From Terriglobus roseus (GTDB taxonomy: Bacteria; Acidobacteriota; Terriglobia; Terriglobales; Acidobacteriaceae), in the NCBI RefSeq assembly GCF_900105625.1, contig NZ_FNSD01000001.1, positions 2,108,001-2,172,000 on the forward strand: DNA of 64,000 nucleotides. The letters are read 5' to 3'. Below are positions 1 to 6,459 of this stretch, piece after piece. Numbering within the stretch: the stretch's first letter is position 1; each line of letters begins with the position of its first letter. The notes beneath the pieces were generated by a model. It was given only the letters and a program-made list of their open reading frames with translations, had not been told where the DNA came from and searched no databases. Both the position numbers and the translations under genes were made by a program.

Positions 1-938
1 GTCTGCGCTGCTTCAGCCGTCGCTGCGCCGTGTGGAGCGGATGGCTCTGGGCGCTGTATCCGGCGGCATTGCAGTACGCTGTCCGCTGGGTCTGGGAGAT
101 GGCTGCGACCGCTGCTGTGTTTGCCGCGATCCTTGTTGTCATGCTGCGGTTGAGCGGTGTTGGCGAGGAAGAGCCACCGCAGCAGCCATGGCAACTGTGG
201 GCTGCGTTCGGGCTGCTGTGGGCAGCACTCGCCATGCTGAATCCGACGCCAATGCTCATGCTGCCGTTCACCGCGCTCCACGCGCTCGCTGCTCCGGGCT
301 GGCGAACGGCGCTGCGTCCGCGAGTGCTCAGGGCTGCGTTCGCAGGTCTGCTGTTCGTCGCTGCGCTCGCGCCGTGGACCGCGCGCAACTACGCGGCCTT
401 CCATCGCTTTATTCCGCTGCGCGACAACTTCGGTGCGGAGAACTTCGAGGGCAACAGCGACTGGTCAACCGGCTTTCCGTGGGGCCGAACCGTGCCGCTG
501 GAAAACCGCACGATCCTCGCGGAATACACCGCAATGGGCGAGCCTGCATGGACTGCCGACCGCGGCGCGAAGGCCAGCGCGTGGATTCACACACATCCAA
601 AGCAATTCGTTGCGCTGAGCATCAAGCGAGCGTGGATGTATTGGGCCGGCGTGCCCAAGTCCGTACAGGAGGCTGGCGTGCTCGAATACGGACGCCTCGT
701 CAGCTTCCAGTTCCTGTCGCTCGCAGGCATGCTCGGCGCGGCGCTGGCCGTTCGGCGACGAGCACCCGCAGCGTGGATCTTCTCACTCAGCATGATCCTG
801 CTGCCGCTGCCGTACTATGCGGTGACGGTGCAGGCGCGCTTTCGGCATGTGCTGGAACCAATCATCTGCGTGCTCGGCGTCTTCCTGTTCCAGTCAGCGA
901 CCCGACGCAGAGTGAAGGATCGTCGTGAATTGGCGTAG
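1..938 (+). CDS. GT39/ArnT-like membrane glycosyltransferase, C-terminal part
   Basis: The reading frame is open from the window edge, so the true start lies upstream; a GTG at 30 is only the first in-frame start seen. The protein alternates hydrophobic segments with a soluble stretch and contains APWTARNYAAFHRFIPLRDN followed by FGAENFEGN. I recognise that signature (R-N-x-x-x-F-x-R-F-I-P-L-R-x-N-F-G) from bacterial GT39-like, dolichyl-phosphate-mannose type glycosyltransferases. Such enzymes use polyprenyl-phosphate sugars at the membrane. The last helices lead into a basic tail (RRRVKDRRELA). The catalytic N-terminal acidic motif would be outside the window, so the sugar and acceptor cannot be guessed. 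The family call is moderately secure. Confidence 0.7.
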   Translation, partial: LRCFSRRCAVWSGWLWALYPAALQYAVRWVWEMAATAAVFAAILVVMLRLSGVGEEEPPQQPWQLWAAFGLLWAALAMLNPTPMLMLPFTALHALAAPGWRTALRPRVLRAAFAGLLFVAALAPWTARNYAAFHRFIPLRDNFGAENFEGNSDWSTGFPWGRTVPLENRTILAEYTAMGEPAWTADRGAKASAWIHTHPKQFVALSIKRAWMYWAGVPKSVQEAGVLEYGRLVSFQFLSLAGMLGAALAVRRRAPAAWIFSLSMILLPLPYYAVTVQARFRHVLEPIICVLGVFLFQSATRRRVKDRRELA

Positions 939-1002
939 TGTCCTCGTTCTCGCTGCGCGATATGCTGGCTGCCATTGACGCACTTCCCGGAGGAAGCTAT
1001 TC

Positions 1003-1557
1003 ATGCGCCGCAGCAATATCGCAACGGTCTCGCTGATCGCACTTGCAACACTCGCGTCCATCGCTCCTGCAGCCCACGCTGAGAGCCACAATCCCGCAGA
1101 CTATCCGTTGCGCGTGCACGTCTTCGGTCGCAGCCAGACGACCTTTTACCACAATCGCCAGGCGGAAGAGGCAAAGGGGGAAGGCCGCGCAAACCTCTTC
1201 GAGGGCGGCGAGGCGAAGGGCGTCGACTTCCAGTACGAGTGCGACCACAAGCTGCAGACATCCTCCGGATTCGAGACCTATCCAGCGAAGTGGAAGAAGC
1301 CAGGTATGGAACTCGTCATCCTGCAGCCGGAGTTCGGCAAGCCCGGCAGCTTTGACACCTGTCATCTGAAGGTGATGATGAAGGACTTCACCTACATGAT
1401 GCGTAACGGAAACCTCGCGATGGAACCCACACCCGTGTACAAGGAGTGGATGACGAAGCACGAGTACGATCCGGAACACGGCAAGAACATGCCGATCGCG
1501 AACATGCCCGCAGCGCAGGGCGTTGCTCCTCAGCCGCCGGCTGCCCCACCGCAGTAG
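1003..1557 (+). CDS. secreted protein of unknown function
   Basis: 184 residues. The N-terminus is a clear Sec signal peptide (basic MRRSN, hydrophobic core, cleavage after AHA near residue 26). The mature part is small and acidic to neutral with two cysteines (in YECDHK and DTCHLK) that could form a disulfide, and it ends in a Pro/Ala-rich tail (APQPPAAPPQ). I do not recognise the family. A strong GGAGG lies 9 bases before the ATG, which fixes the start. A perfect 19-bp hairpin follows the stop and separates it from the convergent gene, so it is probably monocistronic. Confidence 0.75.
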   Translation: MRRSNIATVSLIALATLASIAPAAHAESHNPADYPLRVHVFGRSQTTFYHNRQAEEAKGEGRANLFEGGEAKGVDFQYECDHKLQTSSGFETYPAKWKKPGMELVILQPEFGKPGSFDTCHLKVMMKDFTYMMRNGNLAMEPTPVYKEWMTKHEYDPEHGKNMPIANMPAAQGVAPQPPAAPPQ

Positions 1558-1573
1558 CAATCCATAGACATCA

Positions 1574-1615
1574 GAAACGACAAAGGCATCCTCTGCAGGA
1601 TGCCTTTGTCGTTTC
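1574..1615. terminator. bidirectional hairpin terminator
   Basis: Perfect inverted repeat with two 19-base arms (starting gaaacgacaaaggcatcct) and a 4-base loop (ctgc), lying between convergent genes ending at 1557 and 1632. The arms end in A-rich/T-rich sequence, as expected for a terminator serving both strands. Confidence 0.85.
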
Positions 1616-1631
1616 ACGCTGCACTCAGGAT

Positions 1632-2108
1632 CTAGCGGTGTCCGCCGCCGCCGTGAGCTCCACCGCCACCGCCAGGATGTCCGCCACCGGGGCCGCCCAT
1701 CATGTGCTCACCTTCCGGTCCATGTCCCGGGTTGCCGATGTGACCCTGTCCGTCGCGGCCTTCATTGCCGCGGAAGTGGTTGTAGGCCTGATCACCACGG
1801 CCGGGGAGCGGTCCGCGATATCCGTTGTGCGGATCGAAGCGATTGTCCACGTGGCCGTAGAAGCCGCGCGGTCCATGGAACCAGGGGCCTGCGCCGATGA
1901 AGATACCGCCGTTGAACCAGTCGGGACCGTAGTAGCCGTAAGGCGCGCAATCATACGGAGCGTAGTCAAAGTAGCCGTACGGGCAGCCTGGGGCCGGCCC
2001 ACCAACGTTGACGCCAAAGGAAACCTGCGCCTGGTCGGCACGGGGAGCTGCAAGCATGACGCCGGCAGCAATCACTGCAGTAGTACATAGAGTCTTGAAC
2101 GAAACCAT
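1632..2108 (-). CDS. secreted Gly/His-rich protein
   Basis: About 158 residues from the ATG at 2108. This start is chosen over a GTG at 2123 because GTGAGGTG sits just upstream as the ribosome binding site. Signal peptide with cleavage near ADQAQ, then an aromatic/Gly/Pro-rich middle with repeated YGYF and YGYYGPDWF-like segments, then a Gly/His-rich tail (HMMGGPGGGHPGGGG). Low-complexity exported proteins of this kind are common in Acidobacteria; the His-rich tail could bind metal, but that is only inference. No enzymatic motif is visible. It is convergent with the gene before it and shares the terminator at 1574-1615. Confidence 0.7.
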   Translation of the reverse strand: MVSFKTLCTTAVIAAGVMLAAPRADQAQVSFGVNVGGPAPGCPYGYFDYAPYDCAPYGYYGPDWFNGGIFIGAGPWFHGPRGFYGHVDNRFDPHNGYRGPLPGRGDQAYNHFRGNEGRDGQGHIGNPGHGPEGEHMMGGPGGGHPGGGGGAHGGGGHR

Positions 2109-2184
2109 TGGTCTACACCTCACTCAGTTAGAAACCCGACAGACTGCAGTAGTTGCAAAACAAGTTTGATCGCATCACGCCGAA

Positions 2185-2757
2185 TCAGGCCGCGTCCCTG
2201 GCGAATCCGTCTTCGTCATACTTGTCCTCATCGTCATCCTCGTCATCTTCCTCGGCGTCATCGCCCATCTCTTCCCATTCGCGCAGACTCTCTTCGTGTT
2301 GCAGCAGGTCCGGCGGAACACGATCGGCAGGCGCCATCATCGTGCCGTCTTCACTGGTCACAACCTCGTTCACGGGGTGCCGGGCTTCACTGTGATCGCG
2401 CTTGTGTGGAGCGCAGTTGTTGCTGGCGAGTTGCAGACCGTAGAGCAGCGCCGTCGCCCGGCCCACGTCCATCGCATCGGATGCGAGCGCATTCACCACG
2501 GTCGAGATCGCCATCTGAACGGAGGTGCGGTCCTCCAGCATGCCAAGATCCGGCGTGCGTGCCGCCTGGAAACCGACAGGCCGACCATATCCGATGGTCA
2601 CACCCTCGGTATTGATGAGCGCACGGTCACGCTGCGCATGCAGCGTGGCTCGGTGACGAGCGTACATGCGGTTATGGAAGCAGAACTCCTGGCCGGTAAG
2701 GCGCAGCGATCGGCACTGTTCGCCGCTGGAAAGGATGTGTCGGCAGATGGGCAACAT
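2185..2757 (-). CDS. zinc-knuckle-like protein with acidic tail
   Basis: 190 residues. The N-terminus holds a compact Cys/His cluster (C5, H7, C15, C26, H28: CRH, then QC, then FCFH) of the kind that binds one zinc; basic residues follow (NRMYARHRATLHAQR). The middle is helical, and the last 35 residues are extremely acidic (DDAEEDDEDDDEDKYDED). I recall similar short C/H-cluster proteins in many Acidobacteria but know of no assigned function; nucleic-acid binding is plausible. It is preceded by a hairpin (2780-2804) that isolates it from the ATPase gene upstream. Codon use matches its neighbours. Confidence 0.7.
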   Translation of the reverse strand: MLPICRHILSSGEQCRSLRLTGQEFCFHNRMYARHRATLHAQRDRALINTEGVTIGYGRPVGFQAARTPDLGMLEDRTSVQMAISTVVNALASDAMDVGRATALLYGLQLASNNCAPHKRDHSEARHPVNEVVTSEDGTMMAPADRVPPDLLQHEESLREWEEMGDDAEEDDEDDDEDKYDEDGFARDAA

Positions 2758-2779
2758 AGTTTCTTACTCCTGAATGCAA

Positions 2780-2804
2780 AAGGCCCGCCGGAGAGGCGGG
2801 CCTT
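2780..2804 (-). terminator. hairpin terminator upstream of the zinc-knuckle gene
   Basis: Ten-base arms aaggcccgcc / ggcgggcctt with a 5-base loop. On the minus strand it is followed by further T residues (cctttt), so it would stop minus-strand transcripts coming from the ATPase gene at 3166-5860. Confidence 0.6.
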
Positions 2805-2809
2805 GCTGG

Positions 2810-3165
2810 TGATGGTCGGTTGGCGCGGACAGGAGGGGGTACCCCTCCCCCTGTTTGGGCTAAATATTACTTTCTAAACGAGTTGACGTTTCCCGCTTTG
2901 GCAAAAATTAGATTTCAAAGGGCTTACAGGCAAAAATCAGATAACAAAGGACTTAGGGCACTTCGTGCCGTTCTCGACGCTTCGCGTGTTCGTTGGCGAT
3001 CAGACTTGGCTTGCGCCGGGTCGGTCACTCCTTTCGCTGGCGTGGGAAGGGCTACTTCAATGATAGCGAGTCCGGAGAAATCACCGGCCAACTAGATGTC
3101 GCATGGAATCAATGAGATGCGTGGTCCCGGGACTTGACAGGCATTTTCGATGCCCGGCCTACTGC
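2810..3165. other. intergenic region with AT-rich 29-bp direct repeat
   Basis: No gene is supported here; a 91-codon plus-strand frame (2820-3095) has no ribosome site and no recognisable motif. The stretch holds a short G/C palindrome-like run (gagggggtacccctcccc) and then two adjacent copies of a 29-base unit (2900-2957). Confidence 0.5.
2900..2957 (+). repeat. two adjacent copies of a 29-bp AT-rich unit
   Basis: Unit 1 is 2900-2928 and unit 2 is 2929-2957; both begin GGCAAAAAT and contain CAAAGG(G/A)CTTA. By eye they match at 23 of 29 positions. It lies in an intergenic region that is visibly AT-richer than the surroundings. I recall similar CAAAGGACTTA-containing runs from other acidobacterial intergenic DNA, which should be checked. 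Confidence 0.6.
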
Positions 3166-4797
3166 CTACGCCATTGATCTCTCACGAGCACCGGGAACGG
3201 ACACATCGGCCTTCGGGGGAACTTCTAGGGCACGGCGCTGCCGTTCCAAAGCTTCCCTCCGCGCCCTAAGCTCCCGCTCATAACTCCAGAGTTCGCCAAG
3301 ATCATTGCGCATCTCGTCTATCGTCCGCACTTGGGGAATCCGTCCGGCAGCTCTATCGTGTCCGGAAAACTCGGAAGCACGCTTCATCGCAAAGAAGACC
3401 CGCTTGTAATCCTCGTCGCTTACGTTCACACCTTTGAGCGACTGCGTGGAGACGCCTGGCTGGAATCGTCCCACAACATCATTCAGGAGACATTCCTCTA
3501 CCAAGCGCTCCCAAGTCTCACGGAGTTTCGAATAGAAAGCTTCCGTCCTTTCGAGATTCTCTGGAGGAAAGCTAGTCGCTTGATCAGGCATATCTTGGAG
3601 CATCACCTCCAAGAACTTGTATCGCTCCTTAACCTTCTTCACTTGCCAAGGACCATCGTCGAACGCCACTTTACCAAAACCTTTGCTTCCGTCTCGATAG
3701 ATCCAATTTCGCAACACGGGCACCTGCGCCTCACTTGCCGCGACCCAGAGGGCATAGTAGAAGCCGAGATCGTGGGTGAAAACAATTACCTGTTGTCGCT
3801 TCTCCGCTTCCTTCACCAAGCGTAAAGCGATCTGCTCAACGTGTAAATGATCTAGAGACGAGACCGGATCGTCGATAACAATTCCGTCACGACCAGGTAT
3901 TGTCGTCACCTCGGCCAGGAAGCAAGCTAATGCCAACCCTCTAAATTCGCCTTCACTCAAGATTCGTGAATTTGAGTCCCGACCCGTTTTAGATAAGGCA
4001 GCCCCTATATATGAAGCGCCCTTTGCGCTTCGCCCCTCGACTTTAATGGGAAGGTATCCCAACCCGAGGAACTCTATCTCTTTCTTTAGGTGGCTAGCGA
4101 AGTCCTCTGTGAGATGAGCATCCCGAAGCGCACTACTCTTTCTCGAAATTGCCGTCGTGGCACACTGGGACTTACATTTCCGTAGATCACGGATTTTACG
4201 GAGGATTCGTAATCTCTCTTTCAGGCCTGGTAGCGCCTCGGCGCAGACCTTGCGATCCAAAATTTCCGAATGCTCGTTGCTCAGTTCAATCAATGCGTCC
4301 GAGTCCAAAGATTCCCGCTCTAGCGCAGCCCTTCGTAAATCGAGGCCAGCGATTGCTTCTTGAATCTTGTCAGGTAGGCCCGCATCAAGTGCACTATTTG
4401 GGCAATCACCCTCCGAGACGGAGAGACGCATCCGTTCGGCCTGCAGACAGAACGTGGATATGAGCTTCGAAAGCTCCTCCATCTGTGGAGATGTCGCGAT
4501 GAGCTCAGCAAGCGACTGAATTATTTCAGTCTGCGTAGGAGTGATTAGCGCGCCGAACTCTAATCTCTTAGCCTTAAGCTTCGCTTCGGCTTCTGAAGCC
4601 TTCGCCTGCGTTCGATCAACTAAGAAGTCCCTGAAGCGCTGTAGGCGCTCTACAGATCCACTATCGAATTGTTGCTGGCAGAGCAAGCAGACACGATCTT
4701 GCCCTGTGGAGGGAAAGGGCTCGCCTGGATATATTTGCTCACTAAACGACTCGGCACTTCGAAAGAGACTTCTCCATCCACTCACTGAGTGGTGCAT
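3166..4797 (-). CDS. SMC/AAA_13-like ATPase, C-terminal portion (frameshifted)
   Basis: Up to 543 codons, but only from about position 4770 downward is it homologous-looking; the first dozen residues are an out-of-frame reading. It begins with a CxxC (CLLC, residues 37-40) in a context like the zinc hook seen in Rad50/RloC-type proteins. A long helical, probably coiled-coil region follows, then an ABC-type signature LSEGEFRGLAL (about 280-290), Walker B IVIDDPVSSLDH (306-317) and a switch region VIVFTHDLGFYYAL. These are the C-terminal half of an ATPase whose Walker A lies in the overlapping upstream frame (4742-5860). Together they would give roughly 900 residues. RloC/PrrC-like defence ATPases share this layout, but no anticodon-nuclease motif could be identified. 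Confidence 0.75.
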   Translation of the reverse strand: MHHSVSGWRSLFRSAESFSEQIYPGEPFPSTGQDRVCLLCQQQFDSGSVERLQRFRDFLVDRTQAKASEAEAKLKAKRLEFGALITPTQTEIIQSLAELIATSPQMEELSKLISTFCLQAERMRLSVSEGDCPNSALDAGLPDKIQEAIAGLDLRRAALERESLDSDALIELSNEHSEILDRKVCAEALPGLKERLRILRKIRDLRKCKSQCATTAISRKSSALRDAHLTEDFASHLKKEIEFLGLGYLPIKVEGRSAKGASYIGAALSKTGRDSNSRILSEGEFRGLALACFLAEVTTIPGRDGIVIDDPVSSLDHLHVEQIALRLVKEAEKRQQVIVFTHDLGFYYALWVAASEAQVPVLRNWIYRDGSKGFGKVAFDDGPWQVKKVKERYKFLEVMLQDMPDQATSFPPENLERTEAFYSKLRETWERLVEECLLNDVVGRFQPGVSTQSLKGVNVSDEDYKRVFFAMKRASEFSGHDRAAGRIPQVRTIDEMRNDLGELWSYERELRARREALERQRRALEVPPKADVSVPGARERSMA

Positions 4798-5860
4798 CCT
4801 TCAACGGGTCTTCGGAAAACCGCCCTTCAGATGCGATTTCAGCAGCTTTGCGAGTTTCACGGGCTTCTTCAATAAGCTGCGAAAATGCCTCCACCCCCTC
4901 CCGCGATAGAAGCAGCAGCAAGTTTTCCACTTTGCTTTTCAGGATTTCGAAGGTCGCTTTAAACCGCGCAATCTGGGCGAGAACCTTGTCAGGAGCCGAC
5001 AAGGCTTGGATCTTGTTCTCCAACTCCAGTAGGAGCGGGTCGTCCAAAGCGGTCCAACAAAACTCCGCTTCAAGGCTTGAAGCAGATGGCAGCGGTCCAG
5101 TGCTAGTGCACTGAAGATCTTCAAGTTGCGTTAGGAACTTTTTGCTGCGAACCTTCGGTAACGGCCCCGTGACAAATTTTTCTAGTTCAGCAATCTCTTC
5201 TTCCAAATCCTCTGAGAGAGATTCGCAGAGCTTTCCTAGCCGAGGAAGTACGTCCAACCCGGCTGGTAGAAATTCGATCCGGTTTTGCTTATCTGCGTAA
5301 AGTGGGGCCGTTGAAGAGTCAAAGACTGAAATGCGGTTCAATGCTTTGGGCGCCTCTAAGCCATCTATCCAAACCGTCGAGAACTCCTCTTCATCAGTCT
5401 TGTAGGAAATTGAGGCGCTAGCAGGCGGAAAAGTTGCATCCACAAAGACATTGGCGAGGACCCCTCTCTGCTCATCTCGAGTTCTGCAGACCTGCTTTAT
5501 GATCCGGGCGTAGCCTGTCTTCCCGCTGCCGTTGTAGCCGTAAATTAGCGTTATCCCTGAGTTTGCGAATACTAAGCTTTGGCCTCCCGCCAGACGGTTG
5601 GCATTTTGCACCTCACTGATTGAAGTTAGCGCGGTGACTTCTTGTTCGTTTGAGAGCGGTAGCTTAAGATGGTCCTCTCTGAGGCAGTCGAAGGTGCCTT
5701 CTTCGCACAATGAGTGGGCCGCACGCAGGTTTTGAGTGATCTCTATCGTGTCCTGCAGAGTTAAGTCTGCCTGAGTGCATATGCGCCGCATCGCGTCTTG
5801 CAACCATTTCGGGCTTGCAGAGGCAAACGCTAGGAGTTCTCTTGAAATAGGCTCTAACAC
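4742..5860 (-). CDS. SMC/AAA_13-like ATPase, N-terminal portion (frameshifted)
   Basis: 372 codons. After about 90 helical residues comes Walker A GYNGSGKT (108-115), then a typical ABC-head sequence (GYARIIKQVCR) and a long helical arm. The frame terminates at 4742 just after LSEWMEKSL, exactly where the +1 frame resumes family-like sequence (RSAESFSEQIYPGEPFP). Removing one T of the CTTT at about 4763-4766 (minus strand) joins the two halves. Either the gene is broken, or the assembly has an indel, or the shift is used. Base composition is lower in G+C than the flanks, suggesting horizontal acquisition. No restriction or toxin partner is adjacent. Confidence 0.75.
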   Translation of the reverse strand: MLEPISRELLAFASASPKWLQDAMRRICTQADLTLQDTIEITQNLRAAHSLCEEGTFDCLREDHLKLPLSNEQEVTALTSISEVQNANRLAGGQSLVFANSGITLIYGYNGSGKTGYARIIKQVCRTRDEQRGVLANVFVDATFPPASASISYKTDEEEFSTVWIDGLEAPKALNRISVFDSSTAPLYADKQNRIEFLPAGLDVLPRLGKLCESLSEDLEEEIAELEKFVTGPLPKVRSKKFLTQLEDLQCTSTGPLPSASSLEAEFCWTALDDPLLLELENKIQALSAPDKVLAQIARFKATFEILKSKVENLLLLLSREGVEAFSQLIEEARETRKAAEIASEGRFSEDPLKDAPLSEWMEKSLSKCRVV

Positions 5861-5925
5861 GGTATAACTGCATTATTAACCCCGATTGCCAGCTAAGTCT
5901 TCAACTATTGAAAATAGTTTCTGTC

Positions 5926-6003
5926 AGATCTTCGATACGCGCTGCACACTCGCATACCGTCTCTCGGCGCATGTCCACCGCCAGTTCTTGAGGTGGCGAA
6001 GGT
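5926..6003 (-). pseudogene. partial second copy of the relA 3' end
   Basis: These 78 bases align with the 3' end of the relA gene (6462-6542). Shared blocks include AGATCTT, ACGCGCTG, CTCGGCGCATGT, ACCG and AGGTGGCG, with a net 3-base deletion. Translated on the minus strand it reads ELAVDMRRETVCECAARIED, against KLTVDMRRVPGVREVQRVSK in RelA: the end of an ACT domain. No rest of a relA gene is attached. It is best explained as a diverged fragment of a duplicated relA. Confidence 0.6.
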
Positions 6004-6049
6004 GGTGCTAGGTAATGATAAGGAAAGGCAATTGCTATCAGGAGGTGTG

Positions 6050-6456
6050 GAGTTGGAGTCTTGAGCGGGAGTTGCCTGTCTTTGCTGCTTCTTTCATCTT
6101 TGTCCACGAGGTTTGTCTTCCGACTACCTGCTTGCGCTGCGCGGTGAAGTGTAGCCAAGTTGCTCCGCAGTTCTTGCATTGGCATAGCTCGATGCGGGTG
6201 AGGACTTTGCTGGATGGTTCTTCCGTTGCGGGCCTAGTTTTGGGTACATCTCCAGGAGTTCCTAGTAGCGGCCGTGCTCGATGGAGTCGTGGGCGAGGTG
6301 GATGAAGTTGTCGGCTGCGGCGGTGTCGGCGTCTTCGCGCCCAATTTCTGCTGTCGGCCTTTGCGCCGGAGCTCTTCCCCTCCACGATCAAGAGCGAGGA
6401 ACCTTCTTTGCGGGTCCTCGGTGCGGAGAACTTGCCGCAGCTTTCACACAAGGTGG
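6050..6456 (-). pseudogene. decayed zinc-ribbon protein gene
   Basis: Starting right after the relA stop, the minus strand reads ATLCESCGKFSAPRTRKEG in one frame. It continues as GREDADTAAADNFIHLAHD and SIEHGRY in another, which has an in-frame TAG before ELLEMYPKLGPQ. It then reads KVLTRIELCQCKNCGATWLH in the first frame again. The Cys pairs (CESC; CQCKNC) look like zinc-binding elements. At least two frameshifts and one stop make this a remnant. Its 5' end is cut by the relA 3' end, and a partial relA 3' copy lies on its far side. I do not know the family's function. Confidence 0.6.
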
Positions 6457-6459
6457 CGC

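Noticed and set aside
4742-4797. Programmed +1 frameshift like prfB
   Set aside because: The site has CTT TCG rather than CTT TGA with an upstream Shine-Dalgarno, so there is no specific support for programming.
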